From Enterococcus durans NBRC 100479 = LMG 10746 (lineage in GTDB: Bacteria; Bacillota; Bacilli; Lactobacillales; Enterococcaceae): 58,002 nucleotides of DNA. Within the stretch, counting starts at the first letter, position 1. The number at the start of each line of letters is the position of its first letter. The translations under genes and the position numbers were made by a program. The DNA lies in contig NZ_BCQB01000015.1 of the NCBI RefSeq assembly GCF_001544215.1, positions 1-58,002 of the forward strand, read 5' to 3'. The notes under the pieces were generated by a model, which was given only the letters and a program-made list of their open reading frames with translations, searched no databases and had not been told where the DNA came from. Positions 40,489 to 50,348 of the stretch are shown piece after piece.

Positions 40489-42276
40489 TTATTCGCTCTG
40501 CAGTTTGTACATATCTGCATACAGACCTTCTTGTGCAAGTAGTTCTGCGTGGGTACCTCGTTCAACGATATTCCCCTTATCAAGCACAAGAATCAACTCA
40601 GCATCCCGAATCGTTGATAGACGGTGGGCAATAGCAATGGTGGTTCTTCCTTGGCGCATCTTTGCCAAGCCCTCTTGGATCAATCCTTCTGTTTCCGTAT
40701 CAATATTCGCAGTTGCTTCATCTAACACTAAAATTTTAGGATCGGTAACGATGGTTCTAGCAAAAGTGATCAATTGCCGTTGTCCGCTGGAATAACTTGC
40801 ACCCCGTTCAATTACTTTTGCGTGGTAGCCTTTAGGTAGTTCATTGATGAATCGATCTGCTTGAACGAATTCAGCTGCTTCGCGTATTTGCTCATCCGTA
40901 ATAGTTGGGTCCATCATTCGAATATTGCCAGCGATGTCCCCGTAGAATAGAAAGGCATCCTGTAATACCAAGCCCATTTTTTTACGCAGTTCTTCAATCG
41001 GATATTCACGGATATCATGAACATCGATTAAGATCTGTCCTTCGTAAAATTCATAAAACCGCATCAATACATTGATGATCGAGCTCTTGCCACTTCCTGT
41101 ATGACCAACTAAAGCAACCGTCTCTCCAGGATTTGCGACAAAGGAAATATTATTTAAGACATTATTTTCTCCATCATAAGAAAAACTAACATTTTTAAAT
41201 TCGATTTTTCCATCGGTGATCGTTCTTGCTGCATCGGGCGCTTGTTGCGGCGTGTATTCTTCTGTATCCATGATTTTCAATATCCGGCTTCCAGCAACCA
41301 TCCCATCGGTAAATACACTTAAAAAGTCCATCATTTGCGACATAGGGTTAAAGAATCCTTGGACATACGTTGTGAACGCATAGATCAAGCCGACTTCAAC
41401 TGGTGATTTCAATGCATCAATCCCGAATAACGTTAATGCTAATGCAATCGCTAACGCATACAAGAAACTGATTACTGGGCTTAAAAGGATCGAATTTGTT
41501 TTGATCATTGCATAACGAGTAGCTAAATAGTCATTATTGACTTCCTCAAACTCTTTTGCTAACCGTTTTTCTTGGCGGAATTGTTGAATGATCCGCATTC
41601 CAGAAATCGATTCATTCAATTTGGTATTCAATTGACTCAATTTTTCACGCATATTACGGTAGATCCGTGAACTAAACTTTTGATAATACCAAATCACTAC
41701 CCCTAAAATAGGTAAGAAAATCAACATCCATAAAGCAATCTTACTGTTGATCTGGAACATCGCAAGAAAAGAGGAAATGACTGCAAATATACCTGTCAAT
41801 ACCATCAAAAAGACATACCAGAATTCAAAAAGCGTCTCTGTATCATTTGTTACCCTTGAAACAGTTGACCCTGCAGGCGTTTGGTCAAAGTACCTCATGC
41901 CCAATGTGTGGAGCTTTTCAAATAATTTTACCCGAATATACTGGTATGTTTTCAGCGAAGCCATTGAGTACAGATACCACTGAAAGAACCAAATGATACT
42001 CTTGATGATCACTCCGAATAAATACAACCCAGCAAAAAATAGGATCACTTGAGTTGTTGCAGATTGTTTCGCTAAATGTTCATCCATGAAAGTCTGGATG
42101 ATACGAGGTAGCAAAATATTGACGACAGACAAAGCTAACGCAAATAAGATTGCCACGATAAATGACGACTTAAACGGTTTGGCAAAATGCATCAATCGCT
42201 TGATGATCGTCTTTTGTTCCTTCAAAGGAATCGACTTGGTCCACTCTGATTGATACTTATCTTCCATCCTCTTCAC
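40489..42276 (-). CDS. Heterodimeric multidrug-type ABC exporter, canonical ATPase subunit
   Basis: 595 residues: six membrane helices (about 30-320) fused to an ATPase domain with Walker A GHTGSGKSS, signature SYSSGQRQL and Walker B ILVLDEATANID with the catalytic Glu. The signature is SSGQ rather than LSGGQ. It pairs with the 586-residue subunit upstream; the genes overlap by 20 bases. The arrangement is like LmrCD of Lactococcus and EfrCD of Enterococcus, which export drugs, dyes and possibly lipids. There is no C39 peptidase domain, so peptide processing is not expected. Confidence 0.92.
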   Translation of the reverse strand: MKRMEDKYQSEWTKSIPLKEQKTIIKRLMHFAKPFKSSFIVAILFALALSVVNILLPRIIQTFMDEHLAKQSATTQVILFFAGLYLFGVIIKSIIWFFQWYLYSMASLKTYQYIRVKLFEKLHTLGMRYFDQTPAGSTVSRVTNDTETLFEFWYVFLMVLTGIFAVISSFLAMFQINSKIALWMLIFLPILGVVIWYYQKFSSRIYRNMREKLSQLNTKLNESISGMRIIQQFRQEKRLAKEFEEVNNDYLATRYAMIKTNSILLSPVISFLYALAIALALTLFGIDALKSPVEVGLIYAFTTYVQGFFNPMSQMMDFLSVFTDGMVAGSRILKIMDTEEYTPQQAPDAARTITDGKIEFKNVSFSYDGENNVLNNISFVANPGETVALVGHTGSGKSSIINVLMRFYEFYEGQILIDVHDIREYPIEELRKKMGLVLQDAFLFYGDIAGNIRMMDPTITDEQIREAAEFVQADRFINELPKGYHAKVIERGASYSSGQRQLITFARTIVTDPKILVLDEATANIDTETEGLIQEGLAKMRQGRTTIAIAHRLSTIRDAELILVLDKGNIVERGTHAELLAQEGLYADMYKLQSE

Positions 42277-44017
42277 CCCCCTCGATTTTTGCTTCTAATT
42301 GCTGTTTCTCCCACATTTGCTCGTACCATCCGCCCAAGGCAAGTAATTCCTGATGCGTACCACGCTCAACGATTCTTTCCTTGTCGATGACGACGATCTC
42401 ATTTGCATGCATGACACTGCTCAAACGATGGGCAGCAATGATCGTTGTTTTGTTTTTTCGTTCTTCTTTTAGATTATGCAAAATCGCTTCTTCTGTTTTC
42501 GCATCGACCGCCGATAATGCATCATCAAGAATCAATAACTCGGGACTTTGGATCAGTGCACGTGCAATCGATATACGTTGCTTTTGTCCACCGGATAGTG
42601 AAACTCCACGTTCGCCGACCAAGGTATCGTACCCTTTAGGCAGAGCTTTGATTTCTTGATTGATAAAAGCAGATGAAGCTGCTTCTTCTACCTTTTCAGC
42701 TGACAATTGCGGATCAGAAAAACGAATATTGTCGCGGATCGTCATGGAGAACAAGAAATGATCTTGGGGAACATAACCGATAGATCGTAAAAGTGCATCT
42801 AAAGAATATTCTTTAATCGAACGGCCACCAAATTTGATTTGCCCTTTATAGCTATCATATTCGCGCATCAATAATTTGATGATCGTCGTCTTGCCAGCAC
42901 CTGTTTTACCGACAATCCCCAGAGTATCGCCTTCTTTGATTGCAAATTTGATTTGTTCAAGTGCAGGTACTTCTTCCTTAGGATAATGAAACTCTTTGAT
43001 CTCTACATTGAGTTCACCCTTTGCTGGCGTTTGAATTGCACCTAATTGTTCAACGATATGTGTTTTTTCACGCAACAATTCGCTAACGCGATCGTATGAG
43101 GCATTTCCTCTTTCCAGAACATTGAATAAACGACCAATCGCAAACATCGGCCAAACCAACATACCGATATAACTGATAAATGAAACCATTTGTCCAATGG
43201 TGATCGTACCTTCTAATACATATTTTCCACCCAAAATAATGGTTGCCACATAAGATAAACCAATGATCAACGTGATAAATGGATCAAATAGAGCATCTAA
43301 GAAGTTGACACGTTTATTTTTTGCAATGGCATTTTCGATTTTTTCTTCAAAATCCGCAAGATCTTCTTTATCTTGCCCAAATGTTTTGATTACTTTGATC
43401 CCAGTAATACTTTCCTGCGTTTTATCATTGATGCTCGAGAAAGCTTCTTGTGATTCACGAAAAGCATCATGTAATTTTGAACCTAAAATCCTTGAAGTCA
43501 CAGCTAATAATGGCAACGGGATCAGCGCGATCAAAGTCAGACGCCAATCAATAAAAAATACCATTGCAATGATCGTTGTGCCTCCAGTAATCACAGAATC
43601 TGCAAACGTTAAAATACCAGCACCGGCAACATTCTGAATCGCATTTAAATCATTTGTCGCATGGGCCATCAGATCACCCGTACGGTATTTTTGATAAAAT
43701 AAGCTATCCATTGCAATGAAATGTGCAAATAAGCGTTGGCGTAATTCTTTTTCTAATCTGACAGCACTTCCCCAAATGTTGGTACGCCAGATAACACGAA
43801 ATAGATATTGCAGAAAAGCCGCTACAACCAATACGGCAATCCAAGTGAAAATGATTTTCATCGAGATATTCTTATCCGCAATCTCATCAATGATGATCCC
43901 GATCACTTTAGGAGGTACTAACTGAACTAGAGCGACGGCAAATAATGAAAAAATACCGATTAAATAGTGCTTCTTTTCTTGTTTAAAAAACCAACCTAAT
44001 TTCCTAAAAATTGACAT
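42257..44017 (-). CDS. Heterodimeric multidrug-type ABC exporter, degenerate-site subunit
   Basis: 586 residues with six membrane helices and an ATPase domain: Walker A GKTGAGKTT, canonical signature VSLSGGQKQRISIARAL, but Walker B ELLILDDALSAVD, with Asp in place of the catalytic Glu. Together with the SSGQ signature of the partner this gives one degenerate and one active ATP site, the known design of heterodimeric exporters (LmrC/EfrC-like). It is translated first, after GGAGGAAAAGG; the partner follows with an overlap. Substrates are not predictable. Confidence 0.92.
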   Translation of the reverse strand: MSIFRKLGWFFKQEKKHYLIGIFSLFAVALVQLVPPKVIGIIIDEIADKNISMKIIFTWIAVLVVAAFLQYLFRVIWRTNIWGSAVRLEKELRQRLFAHFIAMDSLFYQKYRTGDLMAHATNDLNAIQNVAGAGILTFADSVITGGTTIIAMVFFIDWRLTLIALIPLPLLAVTSRILGSKLHDAFRESQEAFSSINDKTQESITGIKVIKTFGQDKEDLADFEEKIENAIAKNKRVNFLDALFDPFITLIIGLSYVATIILGGKYVLEGTITIGQMVSFISYIGMLVWPMFAIGRLFNVLERGNASYDRVSELLREKTHIVEQLGAIQTPAKGELNVEIKEFHYPKEEVPALEQIKFAIKEGDTLGIVGKTGAGKTTIIKLLMREYDSYKGQIKFGGRSIKEYSLDALLRSIGYVPQDHFLFSMTIRDNIRFSDPQLSAEKVEEAASSAFINQEIKALPKGYDTLVGERGVSLSGGQKQRISIARALIQSPELLILDDALSAVDAKTEEAILHNLKEERKNKTTIIAAHRLSSVMHANEIVVIDKERIVERGTHQELLALGGWYEQMWEKQQLEAKIEGGEEDGR

Positions 44018-44144
44018 CCTTTTCCTCCTTCATACGGAACCGTCTTACCTTTTTCTTCTACTTTTTTGAAGAGCGAGTCTTTCATCAGTTAGTCGTTTGC
44101 TTACTGCATAATCATCCCAAATAGAAAAAATTACTAGAAAAATA

Positions 44145-44178
44145 TAAAAAAAAGCAGACTGAAATCAATCAGCCCGCT
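44145..44178 (-). terminator. Terminator of yneF
   Basis: In the minus-strand RNA AGCGGGCUGA pairs fully with UCAGUCUGCU (two G-U pairs), followed by eight U. It lies 21 bases after the yneF stop. Confidence 0.82.
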
Positions 44179-44198
44179 AAAATGCCAGTTGAAAAAAC

Positions 44199-44423
44199 CT
44201 ATTTTTTCCCTTGGTTTTTCATTTGTTGCATCATCTGACGAATTTTCTTTTCAGATGGTTTTTGCCCCATTGACATCATCATTGATCGTAACATTTCCTC
44301 ATTGACGGGAGGATTTTTTTCTAAGTAATCTTTCATATATTTACGCGCAAAAAAGAATCCACCGATTGCGCCGATTAATAAAGCAATAATTGCAATAAGT
44401 ACGACTATTCCTGTTGATACCAT
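44199..44423 (-). CDS. yneF: YneF family (UPF0154) small membrane protein
   Basis: 74 residues: one N-terminal membrane helix ([20 protein letters not shown]) and a short basic cytoplasmic tail with [20 protein letters not shown] and [13 protein letters not shown], diagnostic of UPF0154. Function unknown. An AAAGGAGAG site lies just ahead of the start. It is separated from the exporter genes by its own terminator. Confidence 0.93.
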   Translation of the reverse strand: MVSTGIVVLIAIIALLIGAIGGFFFARKYMKDYLEKNPPVNEEMLRSMMMSMGQKPSEKKIRQMMQQMKNQGKK

Positions 44424-44580
44424 GTAAATCTCTCCTTTCTGTTTCCGAATTGCTCTCAGTGACTTATTTTACTAAAGATTGTCCAAAAAAGAAAGGCGTT
44501 TTCTTTAGAAACATTTAAAAAATTTCTTTTTAGCCGAATTTATGGTTTTCTAAGCCAAAATGGGAAACTGTAAACTTTTT

Positions 44581-44594
44581 TTAGGCGCACCGAA
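44581..44594. promoter_or_regulatory. Candidate manganese-repressor box (EfaR/MntR/DtxR type)
   Basis: TTAGGCGCACCGAA is a 5-4-5 inverted repeat with a single mismatch to TTAGG...CCTAA, the half-sites used by DtxR-family manganese repressors such as EfaR of enterococci. It lies about 75 bases upstream of mntH, in front of a weak TAGAAT -10. Repression at high manganese is inferred. Confidence 0.6.
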
Positions 44595-44666
44595 TTTTTT
44601 CCTTTCATTTTTTTGGGGACAGGTGTAGAATAAACTCGATAAGAAAAGAGGAAAGGTGGTTTTTTC

Positions 44667-46241
44667 TTGGATAAACAATCGCAAAAGCATAAATTAATCG
44701 AACATACCAATGGACTTTCTTTATCTGAAATCAATGGTACTGTGAAAGTTCCTAAAAATAAGAGCTTTTTCAAAACTTTACTTGCTTATTCTGGTCCTGG
44801 AGCGTTAGTCGCTGTAGGATATATGGACCCAGGAAACTGGTCGACTTCCATCACAGGGGGGCAAAACTTTCAATATTTACTGATGTCAGTTATTTTGATG
44901 TCTAGTTTGATCGCCATGTTGCTCCAATACATGGCTGCTAAATTAGGGATCGTCAGTCAAATGGACCTTGCACAAGCGATCAGAGCACGAACAAGCAAAT
45001 CGCTTGGTATCGTCTTATGGATCCTGACTGAATTAGCGATCATGGCAACAGATATTGCTGAAGTAATCGGTGCAGCAATTGCACTTTATCTCCTATTCAA
45101 TATTCCCTTAGTGATTGCCGTTTTTATCACCGTCTTGGATGTCTTCATTTTGTTGATGTTGACTAAGATCGGTTTTCGTAAAATCGAAGCAATCGTCGTT
45201 TGTTTGATCTTTGTCATTTTATTTGTCTTTGTTTACCAAGTGGCACTATCTAATCCAGACTGGAAAAATTTATTTGCGGGTTTTGTTCCTAATGGAAAGA
45301 CATTTACAGATTCGCCAGTTATTGGTGGTGAAACACCATTGACCGGAGCGTTAGGAATCATCGGAGCTACAGTGATGCCTCACAATCTATACTTGCATTC
45401 TGCAGTTTCTCAAACACGAGAAATCGACCGAGAAGACTCCTCCAATATTGCTAGAGCAGTTCGTTTTTCGACTTGGGATTCAAACATCCAATTATCGATG
45501 GCCTTTTTAGTCAACGCACTATTGTTGATCATGGGGGTTGCCGTTTTTAAAAACGGTTCTGTTCAAGATCCATCATTCTTCGGACTATATGAAGCATTGT
45601 CTGATCCTTCAGCAATGAGTAATGGCGTATTGATTACTGTAGCAAAATCAGGGATCTTATCCACACTCTTTGCAGTGGCTCTTCTTGCTTCTGGACAAAA
45701 CTCAACGATCACAGGTACCTTGACTGGGCAAGTAATCATGGAAGGCTTCATCCATATGCGTATGCCAATCTGGTTGCGACGTCTAGTCACACGTTTGTTA
45801 TCGGTCATTCCGGTCTTGATCTGTGTACTGTATACAAGTACGAAAGGCCCAATCGAAGAACACATTGCTTTAAATAATCTGATGAATGAGTCACAAGTAT
45901 TCTTAGCCTTTGCCTTACCATTTTCAATGATTCCATTATTGATGATGACGAATAGCGAAGCAGAGATGGGCAAACAATTCAAAAACAACTTGCTTGTCAA
46001 AATACTCGGTTGGTTCTCCGTTCTCAGCCTGACGTATTTGAACCTCCGCGGCTTGCCTGGACAAATTGAAAGTTTTTTTGGAGATCAAGCCTCTGCTAGT
46101 GAATTAGCCCTAGCAGACCAGATTGCCTACGTTCTCATTTTCGTTGTCTTAGCGTTATTATGTTGGACGGTCGTTGACTTATATAAAGGAAATAAAAAAC
46201 ATCAACAGCGATTACAGCAGATGACAGAAGAACTCGATTAA
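44667..46241 (+). CDS. mntH: Nramp-family divalent metal (Mn2+/Fe2+) transporter
   Basis: 524 residues with about 11 membrane helices. The metal-binding helix 1 motif GYMDPGNWS and helix 6 motif ATVMPHNLYLHS are both intact. It imports Mn2+ by proton symport. The start is a TTG with AAAGGTGG upstream; no better ATG exists. The 40-residue N-terminal extension before the first helix is typical of Firmicutes Nramp. The manganese-repressor-like box upstream and the absence of a partner gene suggest a monocistronic, metal-regulated unit. Confidence 0.95.
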   Translation: MDKQSQKHKLIEHTNGLSLSEINGTVKVPKNKSFFKTLLAYSGPGALVAVGYMDPGNWSTSITGGQNFQYLLMSVILMSSLIAMLLQYMAAKLGIVSQMDLAQAIRARTSKSLGIVLWILTELAIMATDIAEVIGAAIALYLLFNIPLVIAVFITVLDVFILLMLTKIGFRKIEAIVVCLIFVILFVFVYQVALSNPDWKNLFAGFVPNGKTFTDSPVIGGETPLTGALGIIGATVMPHNLYLHSAVSQTREIDREDSSNIARAVRFSTWDSNIQLSMAFLVNALLLIMGVAVFKNGSVQDPSFFGLYEALSDPSAMSNGVLITVAKSGILSTLFAVALLASGQNSTITGTLTGQVIMEGFIHMRMPIWLRRLVTRLLSVIPVLICVLYTSTKGPIEEHIALNNLMNESQVFLAFALPFSMIPLLMMTNSEAEMGKQFKNNLLVKILGWFSVLSLTYLNLRGLPGQIESFFGDQASASELALADQIAYVLIFVVLALLCWTVVDLYKGNKKHQQRLQQMTEELD

Positions 46242-46320
46242 AAATCAACCACAAAGGAGTGGCATGAGCTAGTCATTTCAGGCTCACACACCCAAGATAT
46301 TGATTCACTTTACTTTCCAA

Positions 46321-46385
46321 AAAAATACGCCGTCAATCACTAAAAATTTGAAGTTCAAATTTTAGGATTGACGGCGTATTTTTTT
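46321..46385. terminator. Bidirectional terminator between mntH and nfo
   Basis: ATACGCCGTCAATC and CTAAAAATTTG pair with their complements around a five-base loop, with A and T runs on the two outer sides. It serves both convergent genes. Confidence 0.92.
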
Positions 46386-46468
46386 ACAAATCAGGATGGT
46401 AGATTAGGACAACGAGCCAACGAGAGAAGTACTATAACCTTTCTCACTAGCCATGCAGACCATTTCTT

Positions 46469-47368
46469 TTATTTGCTTTCTTCAAGCAACAATTCTGGAA
46501 ATGCTTCTGGATCGAATACTTGCGTCTTGAACATCGTGATTTCTTTTCCATATGGCGCATATGCCGTTTTCTTTTCTTTTCCAACATATGGCGTTTCTAA
46601 AATCTTAGGAATAGCAGCAAATCTTGGTTCATGGACAATTTCATTCAATGTTTCAAAACCAATCGTACCAAAACCAATATTGGCATGTCGATCTTTATGG
46701 GCTCCTTGCGGATTTTTTGAATCATTGATGTGTAAAACTTTCAATCGATCCAAGCCGATCACTTTATCAAACTCGGTCATCACACCAGAAAAGTCATTGC
46801 GAACATCATACCCAGCATCATTGGTATGACAAGTGTCAAACGTAACAGACAGCTTTTCATTCAATACGACTCCATCAATGATCTGTGCTAATTCTTCAAA
46901 TGTACGACCAACTTCTGTTCCTTTCCCCGCCATCGTTTCTAAAGCAATTTGCGCAGTCTGTTCTTTTGTTAATACTTCATTTAGACCTTCAATGATTTTC
47001 TTGACCCCTGATTCTGCCCCTGCACCAACATGGGCACCAGGATGCAAAGTAATCTGTTTCGCACCTAGGGCTTCCGCTCTTACGATTTCTTCTCTTAAAA
47101 ACTGCACGGCAAAAGGAAACATCTCAGGCTTGATCGTATTCCCTAAATTAATGATATATGGCGCATGAACGACAATATCAGATAATCCATGTTCCTCCAT
47201 ATATTGCTTTCCAGCCTCAATATTCATTTCTTCGACAGCTTTACGTCTTGTGTTCTGGGGAGCGCCAGTGTAGATCATAAAAGTGGAAGCCCCATAACTA
47301 GCAGCCTCTTCTGCTGCGCCTAAAAGCATTTTTTTCCCACTCATACTTACATGTGAACCTAATAACAT
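46469..47368 (-). CDS. nfo: Endonuclease IV (AP endonuclease)
   Basis: 299 residues of the TIM-barrel Nfo family: [14 protein letters not shown] at the start, the metal ligands in [33 protein letters not shown] and [18 protein letters not shown]. It cuts DNA 5' to abasic sites using three zinc ions. Length is normal. It lies convergent to mntH and divergent to pbpF, with its own control region. Confidence 0.97.
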   Translation of the reverse strand: MLLGSHVSMSGKKMLLGAAEEAASYGASTFMIYTGAPQNTRRKAVEEMNIEAGKQYMEEHGLSDIVVHAPYIINLGNTIKPEMFPFAVQFLREEIVRAEALGAKQITLHPGAHVGAGAESGVKKIIEGLNEVLTKEQTAQIALETMAGKGTEVGRTFEELAQIIDGVVLNEKLSVTFDTCHTNDAGYDVRNDFSGVMTEFDKVIGLDRLKVLHINDSKNPQGAHKDRHANIGFGTIGFETLNEIVHEPRFAAIPKILETPYVGKEKKTAYAPYGKEITMFKTQVFDPEAFPELLLEESK

Positions 47369-47674
47369 AAAAAGATTTCCTCCTCGAACAGCCCTATCTC
47401 AACTTTCTAGCCGAAAACCGTTCTATCTATTTAAAATCAGCGATTCGCTTTTTTCATCCTCTCTATCTTAACTGAAACACGGAACAAAGAAAAGTTTGAA
47501 AACTCAACGTAAAAGGAAAAATCCCTTTTGGTTCATGCATCACCTACCAGCTAAATCGGTGATGTTCTTTTGATCAGAAATAAATAAATCCTTACAAAAA
47601 CTCCCCCATCTGTTTTTTTGATTCATTATTTGCTATAATTAGCGAAATAAAACCATTAGTTGAGGTGAACCCTT
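47369..47674. promoter_or_regulatory. Divergent nfo/pbpF intergenic region with pbpF promoter
   Basis: On the plus strand TATAAT (47634-47639) with TGTTTT 17 bases upstream (47611-47616) is a plausible pbpF promoter. A 7-bp inverted repeat CATCACC / GGTGATG (47538-47564) of unknown role lies upstream. No additional gene is supported. Confidence 0.55.
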
Positions 47675-50017
47675 TTGCCACGTAAAGATACTCGGAAAAA
47701 GCGAAATCAAAAGAAAAAGCAAAAATGGTTTGTACCCAAAATTATTTTTGGTGTCTTCCAGTCTTTAACAGCTTTTATTATCGTTCTTCTTTTGCTTCTC
47801 GCAGCACTAGGAGTCGGCATTGGTGCTGGCTACTTTGCATATCTAGTTGAAGATACAGAAATGCCGACCAAAGAAATATTACAAACAGAACTTGGCAATA
47901 TTACAGAAACATCGAAACTTGTCTACGCGGATAATTCAGAGATCTCAAAGATCCAAACTGATTTAATGCGTACGACCGTTCCATCTGATCAAATTTCACC
48001 GTTGTTGAAAACAGCGATCATCAGCACGGAGGATGAATATTTTGAAGAACACAAAGGATACGTTCCTAAAGCAGTACTACGTGCCCTATTCTCTGAAGCT
48101 ACAGGAATCGGTTCTTCTGGTGGATCAACCTTGACACAGCAATTAGTCAAACAACAGATACTAACAGATGAAACAACCTTCAAACGTAAAGCAAATGAAA
48201 TTTTACTTGCGGCACAGGTTGAAAAGTATTTCTCAAAAAATGAGATCATATCGACCTACTTGAATGTCTCACCATTTGGTAGAAACAACAAAGGACAAAA
48301 TATTGCAGGAGTCCAAGAAGCAGCGAAAGGTATCTTTGGTGTCAATGCCAAAGATGTGACCTTACCACAAGCAGCATTTATTGCTGGATTACCACAAAGC
48401 CCGATCACCTATAGTCCTTATACAAATACAGGCGCCTTGAAAGAAGATCTTTCTGCCGGGATGAATCGTAAAGATATTGTACTATTTAGCATGTACCGTG
48501 AAAATAAAATCACCAAAGAACAATATGACGAGGCAAAAGCCTATGATCTTACTAAAGATTTCCTACCGCAACAAGTAGCAGAACAAAATGATCGTGAGTA
48601 TTTGTATTATACAGTCATGAATGAAGCAACGAAGATCGTGACGAAACAACTGGCAGACAAAGATAAAGCTGATCTGACAGATGGTGACACCTATGATGCC
48701 TATTACCAAAAGGCACAACAAACGATCCAGAACAAAGGCTATACGATCCATTCAACGATCGATAAAAATATTTACGCCGCAATGCAGGTAGGTGTTCAAA
48801 ATTACGGCTATCTGTTAGATGACGGCACTGCGACTCAGGTCGAGACCGGAAACGTCTTGATGGATAACAAAACCGGACGAATCTATGGATTTGTTGGTGG
48901 TCGTAATTATTTACAAAATCAAAATAATCATGCGTTTGATACAGAAAGACAAGCAGGTTCATCGATCAAGCCAGTCCTTGTTTATGGTCCAGCCATCGAT
49001 ATGGGGTTAGTTGGCTCCGAATCTCGTGTGTCTGACTATGCCACAACTTGGCAAGAAGGCGCAAATGCTGGTGAAAAAATCGTCAATGCAACCAATGAGG
49101 GATCAAACACATTCCAAACGATCCGTGAATCTTTGGAATGGTCAAACAACATTCCCGCTTATCATTTATACCAAGATGTCTTGAACAATGGCGGATCGAA
49201 ACAGTATGCCTATGACAGTTACCTAGCTAAGATGAACTATCCGGCAAATGCCAATTGGGGTGTTGAGTCTGCACCATTAGGAACGATCGATGTGACCACC
49301 CTCCAACAAACCAATGGCTTCCAAGCATTGGCGAATGGCGGTGTCTATCAAGAAGGTTATCTGATCGATTCCATTACGGATAATGCTGGCAATGTAATCT
49401 ACAAGCATGAAGAAAAACCAGTCCGTATCTATTCTGAAGCAGCCGCTTCGATCATGAACGATATGATGCGTAGTGTTCTGACAACCAAAATCACTACCTC
49501 TTTCAAAGACGATATCGCTAGTTTGAATAGCGACTTGGGTCAAGCCGATTGGGTGGGGAAAACAGGTACTACCAATGAATATCGTGACTCTTGGTTGATT
49601 GTTTCAACTCCAGCAATCACTATCAGTAGTTGGACAGGTCATGATGACAATACAGCAATGAACTCCAGAGCACGAATACGTTCTTCTCAATATTTAGCAA
49701 ATTTGATCAATCAAGTTTATCAAGCAGATCCAACGATTTTTGGTACACACGATAAATTTGAACTATCATCCGATGTCATGAAGAAAAAAGTTGCTGCCTT
49801 TACCGGTCAAACTGCTGGTAAAGTAACTGTAGATAAGAAAACAATTGAAACACCAAATAAAACAGTTGAATCATTATGGGCAAAAAATGGTCCTGAAAAA
49901 TCAACCTTTAAGTTCGGTGTTGGCGGTACAGATAAAGACTACGAAGACTATTGGAAAAAAGTGAATGCTTATAACCAAGCAAATCCAGCAAAAAAAGAAG
50001 ACAATAAAGAAGAGTAA
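47675..50017 (+). CDS. pbpF: Class A penicillin-binding protein (bifunctional glycosyltransferase/transpeptidase)
   Basis: 780 residues: basic cytoplasmic start, membrane anchor (about 22-56), GT51 domain with EDEYFEEHKG (119-128) and GGSTLTQQLVKQ (149-160), then a transpeptidase domain with the active serine in SSIK (429-432), SNN (490-492) and KTGT (629-632). It polymerises and cross-links peptidoglycan and is a beta-lactam target. The start is a TTG after GAGGTGAA. The pbpF name rests on its position next to ccpA, as in E. faecalis; pbpZ or ponA are alternative names. A lysine/glutamate-rich tail ends the protein. Confidence 0.92.
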   Translation: MPRKDTRKKRNQKKKQKWFVPKIIFGVFQSLTAFIIVLLLLLAALGVGIGAGYFAYLVEDTEMPTKEILQTELGNITETSKLVYADNSEISKIQTDLMRTTVPSDQISPLLKTAIISTEDEYFEEHKGYVPKAVLRALFSEATGIGSSGGSTLTQQLVKQQILTDETTFKRKANEILLAAQVEKYFSKNEIISTYLNVSPFGRNNKGQNIAGVQEAAKGIFGVNAKDVTLPQAAFIAGLPQSPITYSPYTNTGALKEDLSAGMNRKDIVLFSMYRENKITKEQYDEAKAYDLTKDFLPQQVAEQNDREYLYYTVMNEATKIVTKQLADKDKADLTDGDTYDAYYQKAQQTIQNKGYTIHSTIDKNIYAAMQVGVQNYGYLLDDGTATQVETGNVLMDNKTGRIYGFVGGRNYLQNQNNHAFDTERQAGSSIKPVLVYGPAIDMGLVGSESRVSDYATTWQEGANAGEKIVNATNEGSNTFQTIRESLEWSNNIPAYHLYQDVLNNGGSKQYAYDSYLAKMNYPANANWGVESAPLGTIDVTTLQQTNGFQALANGGVYQEGYLIDSITDNAGNVIYKHEEKPVRIYSEAAASIMNDMMRSVLTTKITTSFKDDIASLNSDLGQADWVGKTGTTNEYRDSWLIVSTPAITISSWTGHDDNTAMNSRARIRSSQYLANLINQVYQADPTIFGTHDKFELSSDVMKKKVAAFTGQTAGKVTVDKKTIETPNKTVESLWAKNGPEKSTFKFGVGGTDKDYEDYWKKVNAYNQANPAKKEDNKEE

Positions 50018-50022
50018 GAAAG

Positions 50023-50321
50023 AAGTCGAGACAAAAGTCGCTTAGGTTTGAGAAATTGGAGAGAAAAGAGGCTGTGACAGAAGTAAGAAACACTTTTGTC
50101 ACAGCCTCTTTTTTAATTTCCAAAAAACCTGGCTTTTGAACGCCGTTTATTTGAGAGAGGCTGGGGCAGAAGTGTTTAACTCCGAGAAATAAGAAGAAAT
50201 TAACGAAAATTGCTTTTCAAATTTTTGTGAATTTCGGCTTATTTCCGAAGGAGTTGCTTTTTGCTCCCGCCGTTTATCCGAAAGGCTGTAGCAAAACTGA
50301 TTTTAGATTTGTCCCACATTC
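50023..50321. repeat. Modular intergenic repeat, copy E
   Basis: Complete copy directly after the pbpF stop: outer box AAGTCGAGACAAAAGTCG, GAGAAATTGGAGAG, a terminator hairpin (separate entry), ATTTCCAAAAAACCTGGCTT, the core (50155-50279) and a right box ending TTTGTCCCACATTC. Core arms AATTAACG and TTGTGAATT do not pair at two positions, unlike copies A and D. Confidence 0.87.
50068..50115 (+). terminator. Terminator of pbpF, carried by repeat copy E
   Basis: GAGGCTGTGACAGAAGT (50068-50084) pairs with ACTTTTGTCACAGCCTC (50092-50108), followed by seven T. It lies about 50 bases after the pbpF stop. The same hairpin design, with different stem bases, is found in copies A-C. Confidence 0.85.
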
Positions 50322-50348
50322 TTCTATCGTTCTTGACTCGCTCTCTTT

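Noticed and set aside
40489-44017. ABC exporter pair as a bacteriocin secretion system
   Set aside because: No C39 peptidase domain and no precursor peptide gene with a double-Gly leader nearby; the asymmetric ATP sites fit the multidrug type.
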